Below, one piece after another: positions 11,270-23,705 of a DNA stretch of 64,000 bases (position 1 is its first letter; every line of letters begins with the position of its first letter). A program made the translations under genes and the position numbers. The notes beneath the pieces are model-generated. The model saw only the letters and a list, made by a program, of their open reading frames with translations. It was not told where the DNA came from and did no database searches. The DNA is taken from the NCBI GenBank assembly GCA_013398015.1, contig VZRR01010831.1, positions 329,536 to 393,535 of the forward strand, given 5' to 3'. This DNA is from Oreocharis arfaki (lineage: Eukaryota > Chordata > Aves > Passeriformes > Paramythiidae).

Positions 11270-12960
11270 TAACTTGTCTTTAAAACACTTATAAAGAAAA
11301 GATTTTAAACTTTGTTTTTGAAAATATTTGTAGGGTATCTGTCCAAAGGGAAATGCTTGTTAAATTCATATACATGAACCTCAGAGAGTCCTCCTTGGAA
11401 AGAGCATTGCCAGAATTATCCTTTCGTAAAGGAAGGGGATGGGAATCACTCACCTTCGACTTTCACATAAAAATGTGATTAAACAACCTGTCACTATTCT
11501 TACTTCAGTAACGATGGTGAGATAAGCTCAGTACTTACAAAATTAAATGCTTAAAGTTTTTGACATCTGTTGAACCAAAACCCCATAATGGAGTAACAAA
11601 ATACTTTGAGGAAAAAAACCCAAGCAAAACATGAGTAGAATCACAGTCAGAAGCAGGCCATACAGAGCAATTACCTCAGTTTAAAAATTTTTCAGAGGCC
11701 ATAATTACTTTTTGTTAGCGTGAATGCTCTTGTAGTGTGTTTTACATCCCTTCATTTGGGGAAATAGAAAGAAGAAGAAAGGCCCAAATAGAGATAAATG
11801 TGAAATATGTTGGCCTTTTTTACAGCTTGCTTCTCATCTGCTCAGGACTGCAGGTGGTGCAATACCTCTCAAGAAGTGCTGGTGCTCCTATATTTTTTTC
11901 CATCTTGGCCATTTTCTCCCTCACAGGAAAATTTGAGATCTTCCACCATCACAAAAATATTTTCAGCTCACTTTTTATCAAACAGAACTTAGTTAAATTC
12001 ACTAGTGAAAGACCATATTTCAGGTATTTATATCAAGCATAATGCCTTTGCAGGATCCTGATCATTCATAACGAGGAGGGAAATTTACAGTTCATTCTGT
12101 TCTATTTGTCTTCCTAAGTGCAATCTTGGATGGCAATATGGGGATAAATTATAATTGCAAATTAGTTTTCTGCAAAATGGTTCTTGAACATTGAAATTTT
12201 CTCTGCCATAAAAGGGAATTGTAGAGACTTTTAAGAAAACTAAAATTATTTTTATTGTGCTTACCGCAAAGAACCCAAAGGACACTTTTCCAAAGGAATA
12301 AATCTGCAATTGGCTGATAATTGCCAATTATCAGTTATGGGATTTCATAACCTGCTTAGAAAACCTGGCCCAGTGATGCACTACTCCAGTAATTTTTTTT
12401 TTTTTTTTTTAAATGAGGAGCAATTTTAGTGAAGCAAACAGACTCCTCAGTGGTACAAATGACCAATAAACTGACACTATAAACTCTGTGTCTGAAAGGA
12501 AAGAACTTACGGTAAAGCTGATGCTACAAGATCTAAGGCCATCATATTACAGAAAATCAGTGAATCTGGGCATGAAAAGTCAGAAGAAGGTGATCGAGAA
12601 CAACCAGCATGGAACTGTGAAGCAGAATTGCTTCCTGAATTTCAATTAAATTCTATTATAGACATAATTTTTTGCTTGGTGTTTGCACAGGGTCTGTTAA
12701 AGCAGAGTTATGGTGCACAGCAGTGTCTCTGTGCCAGGGAAACCACCAATATCAATAATTATGTTTCTAAATCGACTCCAATAATGAAAAAAGTCATCCT
12801 AAGTTGGTAAAAGGAAATATGAAAAAGCTTTTACACTGCATGACTTTTTAACCATGGAGTATTTACTGAAGTGGACACAATGAAATGCGTTCTTTCCTAA
12901 CAAAAACACATTGAACTCCAAATTGAACTTCCACAGTGAATAAAGAAAAGCAAATTTTGA
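11270..12960. other. unique AT-rich DNA, nothing recognised
   Basis: Contains an 18-20 base T-run at about 12392-12411. No repeat family or coding signal is visible. Confidence 0.55.
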
Positions 12961-12969
12961 GTTATATCA

Positions 12970-13105
12970 GGAGGATCATGGTCAGCCAAAGGACGGAAGT
13001 TATCTTCCTGCTCTAGCTGGTGCTGGTGAGGTCACAGCTGGAACACAGCTGTGGGGATAGATGTGGAGAAGCAGGAGATGCTCCAGTGGAAGGCAAGGCA
13101 AAGAA
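12970..13105 (+). mobile_element. probable old CR1 internal fragment
   Basis: The string ctggtgctggtgaggtcacagctggaacacagctgtgggg (13017-13056), followed by gaagcaggagatgctccag, follows the CR1 internal block usually written as 'ctggtgaggccacacctggagtactgtgtccag ... gacatggagctgctggag'. The copy is diverged and truncated on both sides. Confidence 0.5.
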
Positions 13106-13109
13106 ATAA

Positions 13110-14008
13110 TTTCTCCTCTTAAAGCTGGAACTTGAATTTCTTGAATTCTAAGAGCGCTTTACATTTGGCGATAAATTATCTTCTGTCCATCACTGGATTT
13201 TATTCAGTAGCTAGAGCGTAATCACCAGTACATAAGGAACTGTGAAAGAAAATTAGACTTTGGGTAAAAACTTTGATGCATCTTATAAGTAGGGTGGCTT
13301 TCACGTTGCAGTCTCTATTCTGATTCCAGCCCTTTAAGAATGTGCAGGAATTAATAACAGATCAAGACTGGTCTAAAGTTTCATTTATTGATGGACTATG
13401 ACAGCAATAAATGTTACCTTAGTCATGCCTTGTGAATAAAAAGAGACGATTCACCACCCAGCTGGAGGAAGGAAAGCAACCCCAAAGTACTGACACAACA
13501 CAGAAATAAAATGCCACTGCTCTGTAGGCAGCAATGATTTAATGAGTTATGTCTAATGTGGCCAAATTAAAAAGTACCCAGGCTTTGCTGAGGTGTGGGC
13601 CACCCATGAGTTTCACAGAGATCTAAATTTGAATTTTGCCTTTGGTTGGTCGCTTGGCAAAGATGCCAAGTGACTCTGTCCCAGAGCCATAATTGGGAGC
13701 TGTGGATGCATGCAGAGATTTCTCTTCTCTGCTGCTTTTTCTGCACATAATAACTTTGTTTTTACACCAGAGGCCTCCAGGGCTGCCCTTTGGATCAGAG
13801 CCCTCTCCCAGGTCAAATGTCAGACAGGGCTCTAAGACTGCAGAGCTCACAATTAATACAAGTTGTAGGATGGTTCCCTACCACAGTCGTGCTGCCCCAA
13901 GCTGCATTTTGCCTCCTGGTTTCAAATCCTACAAATGGGATCATTATTTTTCTATGGGAGATCTTGCAGCAAGTACAGTCCAAACAAAAATTTGCAGGAT
14001 CAATCCGT
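13110..14008. other. unique DNA, nothing recognised
   Basis: Several overlapping short frames at 13613-14061 have no coding support. No repeat family is identified. Confidence 0.5.
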
Positions 14009-14009
14009 T

Positions 14010-14140
14010 ACAGAATCACAGAATCATTCAGGTTGGAAAAGACCTCAAAGATCACCTTTGAGTGACCTCCAGGGGGTGGTGACTCCACCTGCCTGACGAG
14101 CGTTTCCATGCAGGATTTCTTCCTGAATTGGCTTAGCTAA
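14010..14140 (-). mobile_element. CR1 LINE fragment with internal deletion
   Basis: The 3' terminal block (acagaatcacagaatcattc then ggttggaaaagacctcaaagatca) lies at 14010-14054. The sequence then jumps to the cacctccaggg-type block near 14063-14095, and to a degraded cctgacgagcgtttccatgcag part that matches the 'ctttccatgaagaaattc' region. About a hundred bases of the usual element are missing between the first two blocks. Confidence 0.82.
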
Positions 14141-14144
14141 AGCT

Positions 14145-17110
14145 GAATACTGAGAAACAGTAAAACTTTGGATGAAGACTCATCCTTCTAAATTTATTGG
14201 GAGTTTGGTTGTTTATATAAATGAGGCCCTAATTCTCCCTGGCAAGTAGAAGCCATTGACAGTACAAGCACATCCTGCGGATATCGCTTGTTTTAAAGAT
14301 AAAAAATTCAGTGGAGCAAATTTGGTAACACACATAACATAAAAGTTGTGTTTGGACAAATTATCCTTTGGTAAAACCAAGCAGTTTACATCACATAACA
14401 AAACAAAACAAGCAAACAAAAAATACAACTGCAATTTCTCTGTTAACTTGTTTTGCATCTCTCATTATTTTCCATGTCCAGATTTACTTCCATCTACCTA
14501 ATTCTGTCTTTCCATTTCTGTGTGGAAGTGTTGTCTGAGATGGACAGGATGTCTATATGTACCCAGAAGAACTGTTTAGATTGCACCAGATCCTGAGGGT
14601 TGTTTCATCATTTCATGGTTGTATCTATCCCCTACAGCTGTTCTGCTTTTTTTAATAGTTCCTGGGGTGAGGGTGTTGCAGACTGTACAGAAGTGATTTT
14701 GTCCTTTCTTTTCCTGGAAATACAGCCACTTGTGCTTGGAAGATGGAAGTAAAGTGACAGAAATCTTATTTTCAGTCTTATGAAACAAAAATGTTTTTAC
14801 TTTCCTTCTGAATTATCTTTGAAATTTTGAAGTCCATTGTGATTTCACCTGTAAGGAGAAATGCTTTTTTTAAAAGACATTTTCCTTTTGCAATACAACA
14901 GATTGAAACCCAAAAGTTCTCAAAGAGTTTCTTGTTTTCCTTTGGCTTAATCAAATCATGACGAACTTCCCTCCTCAGCTCTTAGCGGAGTAAAAAAATT
15001 TGCTTTCCATTAGACGTGTCCTGGAATTTGATGCCCTCTGATGTCAAATAAGTTGCAAAATCTTTGTGAATCCACCAGTCCTTTCTGGATTCATGGTTTG
15101 CCAGTGATGTCTTCTGGGAGTTTTGATAACTTCCAGTATTTCCGACTGTATTTTTCATTTGGAAAAATCTCAGACACGTCTCCAGAAGAACTAGTGAGCT
15201 GGAAAGGAGGAAAGCGAGAGGAAGAAAGAAAGTTTGAGGGTGAACACATAGAGATTTCATTCAGCTTTGGAGTGTACATGTTTAAAAGACACTGAGCAGT
15301 GCAAGATGGAGATTTTTGTAAAACATGAGCAATTAAGGACTCTTTTTTTGTGATTTCTGTTTAATTCAACTGTTGAAAACTAATTCTGCTTTTCTGACAC
15401 TCATGGAACTTAATTTGCGCAATCTTTTCATGCACAAAACTGCCTTTAAATCATGTTCTCTTTGGAGATATCATTACTGATGCTGAAAACAAGATGTTTT
15501 AACATTACGCAGTGCTAGAATAAATTGGGCAGTACAGGCCTGGTGTGAAGTGTTGAAGGGGTGAGGAGAGTGTGCCTGAAGGCAGAACGACGTTTGACAA
15601 GCTGGAAATGGAAGAAACCTTAGGGGGATGTTCTTTCTAGTGTGGGGGATCAATTAATACAAAACACAAAGTAAACAGAAAATATCAAACCTGTTTGTTG
15701 GGGTGGAAAAATCGCTGGTTAGAAGGCATAAATCCCATTACCTGTAGGCTGCCATGTTAAGCTTGTAACTCTAAATACAGAAAACCAGTTTTCAATTATT
15801 TCTCTGGCCTCAGTAAAATGTTGTGTTTGTCCTTTTCCCTCCTTGGCTATAAATATTGTTTTCATAGCAACCAATCTGAACCAAACCTTCTGTGCAAGTC
15901 AGGACCACAGTCCTGTGTTCACTTCTGGCTATTGGCTGGAATGGGAAATGCTGAAATAACTAGGAAAGAAATAACTGTGACTGGAAGGAAAAACGATGGA
16001 GATCATATGTGAAAGGATGAAAATAGACTTTGAATGACTATTGAAATGACTAATAGTTTACAAACCATCTGCTGTCGATTTCTGTTGCTGCTTTGTGGAG
16101 GGACAAGGGAAAAGATTTCCTTCAACTTGAATTTTGCCTAATTTGAATTAGACAACGATAGAATTTGTATTATCTCCAAAGTAGTTGCATTTGGGAGACA
16201 TTAATCAGTTCCTCTGAGATGTTTTTATAAAGCCCTCTTTTGTCCTTCAAGTTTCTGAGCCATTCAATGAAATACTGCAAAGCAAGGCCTTACAAAGTGA
16301 GTAGCAGGATTTAGTGTGGGCCCAGACAGGTTATTCCCCATGATTCTGCCTCCTTTCCATATTTATTGCTGATAGTCTACCTGTAGAAACAATCTCAAGA
16401 TGAACATGTAATTTACAAGAGCATTAAACAGAGGAAATGACGTGATGGGCTGTGCATTTTTGCTCTTCCACCACCAGTCTGTGCAGATGATGCGAGATTT
16501 TTGGACCAAGTATTGGGCTCTCCTGTTGTGGAGGAGTGCAGAGCTGCCTGCCTCAGTTATTCCTGCATTACCCCATTTTTCAGAGCAATCTTGAGCGAGG
16601 GTTTGGTTGGCAATCAAAATCCCCCCTTGAGACAATGGCATTGATGGGTTTGGACAGGGTGCAAAAATTTACTCCTGTGAATTTGGTGGAAATTGGTGGA
16701 GGGACAGGAAAGGGTTGTGTTAGGACTTCTGAGTCCCAGGAAGTGGATCTTGCATGTTTTAACACTTTCCAAAGAGACATGCTGACTGAGTTCCTTGACC
16801 ACAGCAGTTATTAAGTTCAGCATGAAGAGGAAACCAAGGCAGTAAATGGATATTGAAAAGGGGATAAAAAGGAGAAGTGCTGGAGTAGACATGACAAGGT
16901 GACAGCAGATACAAGAAAAATGCTTTGTGTGACTTGGGTAACAGATTTCCAGCAAAAATTTCTGGGGATCGAGGTCAGCCATTTATGTCTCCTTCCAATC
17001 CCATGTGAACCCCCAGGGAAAATTGGACATTGGGACTACACTGAAAGGAGGGATAATGAGGAATTCTTACCATCTACCTCTGTTTCTAGATCAGGGTTTC
17101 CTAAGATAAT
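14145..17110. other. unique AT-rich DNA, nothing recognised
   Basis: Nearly 3 kb without a recognised interspersed repeat. Short open frames (for example 16536-16814 and its antisense 16614-16982) lack support. The stretch at about 15400-15500 has a mixed, repeat-free texture that could be conserved non-coding sequence. Confidence 0.5.
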
Positions 17111-17114
17111 ATCA

Positions 17115-17540
17115 TAGAACAGAATCTCAGAATCATTGAGGTTGGAAAAGACCTCCCAGACCATCAAATCCATCCTGGGACTGATCCCCACTGAGTGCCA
17201 TGTCCAGGCCTTCCTGGGACACCTCCAGGGATGGGCACTCCACCACCACACTGAGGAGGCCATTCCAATGTTTCGTGACCCTTTCCATGAAGAAATTCCT
17301 GCTGGTGTCCAAGCTGAGCCTCCCCTAGCCCAGCCTGAGGCCGTTCCCTCTCCTCCTGTCCCTGTTCCCTGGCAGCAGAGCCCGACCCCCCCGGCTGCCC
17401 CCTCCTGTCAGGGAGTTGTGCAGAGCCACAAGGTCCCCCCTGAGCCTCCTTTGCTCCAGGCTGAGCCCCTTTCCCAGCTCCCTCAGATGCTCCTTGTAGG
17501 ACTGACTCTCCAGACCCTTCACCATGGGCCCTGCTCGAAA
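17115..17540 (-). mobile_element. CR1 LINE fragment, 3' part
   Basis: Minus-strand CR1: agaatctcagaatcattgag then gttggaaaagacctcc at 17120-17156, gtgccatgtccaggccttcc at 17195-17214, cacctccagggatgggcactccacc at 17221-17245, the aagctgagcctcccctagcccagcctgaggccgttccctctcctcctgtccc block (17309-17360), and ggagttgtgcagagccacaaggtcc near 17411. It is closely related to the plus-strand copy at 39068. Confidence 0.93.
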
Positions 17541-17986
17541 TTATTAGGAATTATTGAAAGGAGTTTTTAGGTTTTCACTGACGGTTCAAGGAGCCTCAGG
17601 AGAAATCTGCTCCCTCCATTCCTCTCTCAGAAGTCTGGTTCTGGTGTCTAACACACCTTGGCTGATGCCAAATAGCATATGGTGCTAGCTACAGTTGCAA
17701 ATATAATTCAGCGAGAAAGAGCTGAGAGCACCTTTGGAGCTGTCACAAGCCACCTAACCTTACAATAAGATGCTGTTGTGTGTTTTGCAGCTTGTCACTC
17801 CTCCAGCTTTTTCCTTGTTCATGCAATCGTGTTTACAAAAATTTCAGACAATAAATGTGTTGCAGAATAGCAAGGATTTATCAAATAATGAGCTGCTGAA
17901 GCACCTCAGAAGTACCTTTTTTTTTTTACTCAACTCCACTTCAACAACTAAACACAGAGATTAAAACATTTTTATGACATGCTGGG

Positions 17987-18023
17987 ATCTAGACCTTTTT
18001 AAAGGTTTTGTAAAGGTCTAGAT
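17987..18023. repeat. perfect 12-bp inverted repeat (hairpin)
   Basis: ATCTAGACCTTT at 17987-17998 is the exact reverse complement of AAAGGTCTAGAT at 18012-18023, with a 13-base loop. No T-run suggests a terminator role, and no flanking duplication suggests a transposon end. Confidence 0.9.
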
Positions 18024-18585
18024 GATATTGTTTTGAGACGGCATCTTGGTCTGACACAGAAATCCAGTCTCTTAACAACTGCATCAGCATCACAGCAGCT
18101 CTGCTTTAATTAAATCTTCACAATTAGACAGGCTTGTTATTGTATGTCATTAGTCTTCCTAATACCTTTTTACCTATTATCACCTCATTTTCAAGCACGC
18201 ATCTGTTGCAGGGAAGCTGCTTTTCCACCTCACTTCATTGCTTACTGATTTACACCTAAAAGGCTTTAGGCAGTTATGTTAACAATTATGAATTGTCTCG
18301 GTGAAAGTCTAAGGAACGGATAAAAAAAATGTGCTGGAGCAGTGAGCTGAATATAAATGTGAGGAGCAGATTCTGGAATTCACTAAGTTTTTTTTTTTTC
18401 CTTTTGGGGCTTGCATTTCCATTTGGCTCAATTCTTTCAGAAATGTCCCTTCCAGGAGACATCCGAGTACAAACTCTTCGCTCAGTTTGATTTCTGCACA
18501 GGGAGTGCAGGGAACTTGTTACATTCATTCCCTAGAAGGGTGGCTGAGCATCAGTGTTTTCCTGTTTGACATCTCTGAGAACTCA

Positions 18586-18633
18586 GTTAAGATATTTAAT
18601 AACAGCGTAGTTAAGCTATTTAATAACAACGTA
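18586..18633. repeat. 24-bp tandem duplication, two copies
   Basis: The units at 18586-18609 and 18610-18633 both begin gttaag, contain tatttaataac and end cgta. They differ at two positions only. Confidence 0.9.
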
Positions 18634-18878
18634 TTAAAAAAAATTAAATAAATTACGATACTTTGACTTTTGGGAATGTCAAATTTCACATAACCCTTTA
18701 TTTGTCCTTGTGCCTCATAATCAGCTTGTGCACACCTCTAAGATGTTTGGGATGTGAAAACTGGACTGGTATGGTCAGACAGAAAGCTACATCTTTTGGG
18801 TTTTATGATCTTCTATTAATATCCATGACAAAGTTACAATGCCAGTTATATTCTATCTCTCTTTATCTCTCTGTAAAG

Positions 18879-18950
18879 ATATATATATATATATATATAT
18901 CTGTATACATATTTATAAATATGTATACATATGTATATAAAATATATATT
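18879..18950. repeat. (AT)n microsatellite with degenerate flank
   Basis: A pure AT run to 18900 is followed by imperfect atgtatacat units up to about 18950. Confidence 0.93.
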
Positions 18951-19944
18951 TGGCTTCTGTGGTATTGATTAGAGCCTCTGCCAGATCAGAATGGCTTCCA
19001 GCTGATATAGGAAAATGCTGATAATTCTTCAAAGGCAAGATTTGGGCCTTTCTCACATCTATTTCTTGGCTTTCTCCCTCTTTTAAATTTGAGCCATAGC
19101 ACTAAAAATGCAATTTTACTTCTTTGTCTGGGCAGTGGAGTATGAAGGAATAGGGAAATCATCAGAAGATTAAATAAATCCTCTAAAAATAAACAAAACA
19201 AACCTCATTGCAACTAAGGAAATTCCATGAGGAAGAAATGAGAAAACTGGAGGGAAGCTGGAGGAGCCCCACAGTTTTAAAACTCCACGAGGTCATAAAA
19301 CTGGATAAAATACAAGGGGAAAAGGAAATATTTTTATTTTCAGTTGTAGATATTTCACAATTTGCCATTCGTTTACCAGCAGTAGCGAACAATATGCTGG
19401 CATTCCAGTCGTCATGTTGTCAAAGTGACCTTTTTTTAATGTCACATGTCACAGAATTTCATGTCACACTAAGACAACATGACAGGACAGAGTCAAGCTT
19501 TCCTAATGCTTCCCTTTCACCTTCTCAAAAGTGCTGGCATCCTAAGGAAGGAGGTGGGGGTATGGGATATTCGTTGCCTGATGATTCAGTGACCACTCTA
19601 AAGAGAAAGGTCAGGGAGCAAAGCAGCTTGTGCGTTAAAATTTCTCTTTTTTTTTTTTTTTTTAAAAAAACAAAACTCTAAAAACTGAAATAAAGTGGCA
19701 AAACAAGTAGTGGTGCTTTAACATTAGGTGACAAGCACAAACTTGAAATGTCAGGGCTGGTTTGGGATGCCACTCGGATGCCTCATGCAGTTATCCCTGT
19801 GCCTCTGACAAACGCAAACTAAATGGAAAAACCCCGTGCCAGCTCCAGTTTGCACCTGGTGACTGTGGGAACACAGAAAGAGATGGACTGGGCAAATCAC
19901 AGATTCCTTTTCAGATGCACCCAGGATGGCTATAATGATCATAA

Positions 19945-20057
19945 AATGGGGAAGCTTGTTCTAGTGGAGGTGTCCCTCTCCATGGCAGGGAGGTTGGAAT
20001 TAGACTTTGAGGTCCCTTCCAACCCAAACCATTCTGCGTTTCTATTACTCCATGAAA
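19945..20057 (+). mobile_element. CR1 LINE 3' end
   Basis: Contains ctagtggaggtgtccctctccatggcaggg (19962-19992) and ggtcccttccaacccaaaccattctg (20010-20035), then a degenerate terminal repeat. It is strongly 5'-truncated, so only about 110 bases remain. Confidence 0.9.
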
Positions 20058-20059
20058 TC

Positions 20060-20645
20060 CGCTTTCATATTTGCCACTGTTGGCACTGAATGGAATGGCA
20101 GATAACAGATTACAAGAAATCCTATTAATGATTTTTCAAATCTTTTTGTTGTTCTTTTTAAAACAGTAGCACTGAAACTACTACATGAAGAGGACCCTTG
20201 ATATGGTTCTTCATTTTTCATGTTGTTCATCTCAACATAATGCCCAGCAGGACAGGGTTAAATTAAAAAAGTAATAATAAATTATTCATGCTCTAAATGA
20301 AACAGGCACACAGTCATTTTTTTCCATGATTACTATTATCACTACGGCCATTTCTTTAGTTTATACAAAAGTAGTTCATAATTCATGCACAGATGCCTTT
20401 GAAATGTGTGTTGTCAAATGTCCGGATACAAACAGATAAAGCAGAGATAGCTTGGTACTGTTTGCTACTGTTTTCCAAACTTAGCTTGGACTATTAAACT
20501 AATTTTCCTCACCGAGAAGAAAACTCATCCCAATCCACATTAAAAACAAAACAAAAACAAAAACAAAGAGAAACTTTTAAAGATTAGCTTCTGAAGAAAA
20601 CAAGAACTATCTGATCTTGTTGCTGGTTTTTTCATCAGTGCCCAT
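20060..20645. other. unique AT-rich DNA, nothing recognised
   Basis: Only an A-rich CAAAA run near 20545-20566 stands out. Confidence 0.5.
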
Positions 20646-20647
20646 TT

Positions 20648-20735
20648 CATAGAATCATAGAGTAGTTTGGGTTGGAAAGGACCTCAAAGCTCATCTTGTT
20701 CCAACTCCTCTGCCATGGGCTCATCGCTATCCAGA
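20648..20735 (-). mobile_element. CR1 LINE 3' end
   Basis: catagaatcatagagtagtt (two terminal octamers) is followed by gggttggaaaggacctcaaag and ctcctctgccatgggc. The element breaks off near 20725. What follows (20735-20870) is not recognised. Confidence 0.88.
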
Positions 20736-20887
20736 GGCATGGATCCCTCAGGAGAAGTGAAAGAGGAACCCAGAGAGCAGGAAATAACCTGTGTGGCAGC
20801 TGCTCGTCAACCAGAATGTCAGAGGGGTTGGATGTGACCTCTGTACCTCAATGGTCCTGACTGATCCAATAATAAAAAGATAAAATA

Positions 20888-21058
20888 TACAACTCCCCCC
20901 ACCCCAAAAAAAAGCCACCACCACCAACAACAAAACAAAATAAAACAAAAAAACCCAAAAAAACCCAAACCCAACAACCCCCCCAAAAAAGCCTAATAAA
21001 TAATAATAAAATAATAAAGAATAATAAAAGATAAAAGAACAAAAAACCAAACCAAATA
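20888..21058. repeat. A-rich/C-rich low-complexity tract
   Basis: About 170 bases with almost no G. C-runs and CCA/CAA triplets grade into AAACCC-like units and then into AAT/AATAA repeats. On the minus strand it yields long artificial hydrophobic frames rich in F, G, L and V. Confidence 0.9.
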
Positions 21059-21059
21059 A

Positions 21060-21490
21060 ATCTAGCAGGGAATTTATCTTTCCCCTGATTCTACCTGGTT
21101 TGTGTTTTGCTTGTTTGGAAAGCCCTCTGGTGAGATCTGCCTTAATTAAAGCTTCTGGAAGCTGGGCTTGTATGGTCATGATGCTATAGGAGGAAATTAG
21201 AGCCCAGCAACTGTGAAGACTGATAGGGTATAGAATTAGGAGAAAACATAGAATTATCATGTTCAGTATTAGCTTAATATATTAATTCTATCTAGCATCG
21301 GTTTATGCTCAAAATGCTATCAGGATATTTATTTTATTAATATTTTTTATTTTAAAAAAATCCCCAAACACCTTCGTTTTGAGAAGAGAGGAGGAAGGCA
21401 TTCTATGGTGACCAAGTTAGAGCCACATCAGGGAGTGACAGCAGTGAGAATATTCCAAGAATCTCTCCTAAGTGTACAGTAATTCCATTT
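21060..21490. other. unique AT-rich DNA, nothing recognised
   Basis: No repeat family or gene signal is seen. Confidence 0.5.
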
Positions 21491-21492
21491 TC

Positions 21493-21568
21493 ACTGAACC
21501 ATTGAAAGGTTTGGGTTGGAAGAGACCTTTTGAAGATCCTCCAGTCCAACCCCCAGCTTCTTTTCACC
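21493..21568 (-). mobile_element. CR1 LINE 3' end, short
   Basis: tgaaccattgaaaggtttgg then gttggaagagacctt and ccagtccaacccccagc. The rest of the element is absent or unrecognisable. Confidence 0.8.
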
Positions 21569-21569
21569 A

Positions 21570-23298
21570 GTTCCTTGACTGAAATTTTCATTCCCTGACC
21601 CCTGTGCCTGCTATCACTTCCCTTCCTACACAGCATTTTGGGATATTTGCAAATGCTTAAACATTGCCAGAGCAGAAGCATGGAAATGTTTTTAAATCAT
21701 AACAACTGGCTTCCAGCTGGTTTGCAAGGAGGGGTGCCTTCCTACATGTTTATCCTTATTCATCCTGTAATTATAGCAGACTGACTAGAGGAGCTTTTAA
21801 AAACACCAAAAAGAACCCTTTGCAAGTGTAGCAAATAATTTGCAGGCCTTAAAGGGGGTAGGTTTAACGATCTTGATTGGAATTTGAATTGTGGTGTGGT
21901 AGTTTACAATAAAAACCTCAGAAATATAGTGAATTTGGGTAGGTTTACGAGTTGAGTAATTGGCCTTATTTGAAATAGGCTTGGCTAGATCCAGTTTTTA
22001 AAGCATGTCCTTTGTTTTTCTGCATTTTACCGTCAGCATCTGCATTTCAGTAGAGATTCTGCTTTATTTTGAAATCAATGGTGCGCTCTGGAGAAACAGA
22101 AAAGCCACCGTGTTCACAAAAATTTTCACCGAACTGAAATTATGCAGCAGTGGCTCAGCAGGAAGTCACAGAAGGCTGGATGTGCTTTCAAAAATTCGAT
22201 TTCAGGAGTAGATGTTCTGGGGTCCTGAAGGCAGATCTCAGCGGGCTGATTGATCTCAGTCCATTGGATGCCTCAGCCTGAGCTGCAGATGAGGAAAGAT
22301 TGGTGGGAATCATTGCCAGGAAGAGCTTCTTGAGGTGATTTTTGGCTTTTTTCCTTTCTTTCCGTGCTTGCAACAGTGGGCAGAAAAGCTAATATAATGT
22401 AATAGTTTGGGTGTCCATCGGTATGCTCTCTCCAGGTTGTTAAGAGATTTCATGCCTGTCAGGACCATTGAGAAACCATTCCAGGAATTTTTTATCACAC
22501 CCTTTGCAGATGGCCTTGCTCTGAATACGGGTATTTGTAGGACAGGTTGCAGAAATACCATTTAAAAATATGTATTTGCCTTGGTGCCTGCAAGGAGTTC
22601 ACACATTCAAACAATGCCTCTCCCTGATCATTTTCGTCAGGCCCTCAGAGCAGGTGCTGAACAAATCCTGTGTTTTCCAGCATCACTAATTCAGTGCACA
22701 CTTGCCCTCAGAAGATGAGCAAACCAAGCCCAAAATCACACACCCCCAAGAGCCCTGGCAGCCCAAAGCAGGACTGAAAAGATGTTTGTAACCCTCGGTG
22801 CAGAAGCCCAGCAGCACTTGGAGTGATAGATTTGCAAGTGCAGGGTTTGATTAGAGCCTGTGATGATTCATAAGAACCAGTTGCAGGTGCAGCCAGACCT
22901 GTATCCTCACACCTCTGCCTGGTGAGAAGGGTCTGACTTTCCCTCCTAATTCAGCCTCTCTGAGCTCATCTAAGCCTCAGCTGCCTCAGGGCTTGGGTAG
23001 GAATTTTGCTTGAGGGGGATTTGGGATCTCAAATGGCCGATGGAGTTGTAGCTTCCTGCTTGTCTGGTTGGAAAATCTAATGCCAGGTTTTCGATTTTTC
23101 TGTATCAATTCCAACGTGATTCTGGATTGTTCCTTAGGTGCCACAGCCAAGTCATTCATTTCTTGGTGATTTGAGGGGTTGCTGTTCTCTTCTAGTGATA
23201 CGAGCTCAGTTGAGATCCACTGACAGGAGCAAGGGTCCTAAAACTGCCTGTAAGATGTTGTCAGTCACTACTCCCTCAGCTTCCCTCATTGTTTGAAC
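21570..23298. other. mostly unique DNA
   Basis: One possible MIR-like relic lies at about 22690-22785. Otherwise nothing is recognised. Confidence 0.5.
22690..22785 (-). mobile_element. possible MIR-like SINE relic
   Basis: In minus orientation the order agaagatgagcaaacc, aaaatcacacaccccc, ccctggcagcccaaagcagg resembles the MIR core read backwards (acagatgaggaaactgagg ... ggtcacacagc ... agtggcagagc). It is short and diverged, so this is tentative. Confidence 0.38.
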
Positions 23299-23301
23299 AA
23301 T

Positions 23302-23705
23302 CATGGAGTCATGGAATGGTTTGGGTTGGAAGAGACCTTAAAAATCCTCCAGTGCCCCCCCCTGCCATGGGCAGGGACACCTTCCACTGTCCCAGGCTGC
23401 TCCAAGCCCCAATGTCCAACCTGGCCTTGGGCACTGCCAGGGATCCAGGGGCAGCCACAGCTGCTCTGGGCACCCTGTGCCAGGGCCTGCCCACCCTCCC
23501 AGGGAACAATTCCTTCCCAATATCCCATCTAAACCTGATCTCTGTCACTTTGAAGCAATTCCCCTCGTCCTGTCACTCCAGGCCGATGTGAAAAGTCCCT
23601 CTCCATCTTTCCTAAAGCTCCCCTCAGGTTCTGGAAGGCCACAATTAGGTCACCTCAAAGACTTCTTCTTTCCAGGCAGAACAATCCCAATTCTCTCAGC
23701 CTTAA
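23302..23705 (-). mobile_element. CR1 LINE fragment, 3' part
   Basis: Two terminal octamer-like units (catggagt, catggaat) are followed by ggtttgggttggaagagacc. The full ccctgccatgggcagggacaccttccactgtcccaggctgctcc block and the cctgtgccagggcctgcccaccctcccagggaacaattcc block follow, and the element runs to the ttccaggcagaacaatccca region near 23690. This is one of the better preserved minus-strand copies and is related to the plus-strand copy at 41348. Confidence 0.94.

Larger units (their letters stand above)
17545..19940. other. unique AT-rich DNA with small repeats
   Basis: Holds a hairpin at 17987-18023, a 24-bp tandem duplication at 18586-18633, an AT microsatellite at 18879-18950 and a T-run at about 19649-19665. 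Nothing coding is recognised. Confidence 0.55.

Noticed and set aside
20748..21260. 170-codon hydrophobic minus-strand frame resembling a membrane protein
   Set aside because: The hydrophobic runs come from the A/C low-complexity tract at 20888-21058.
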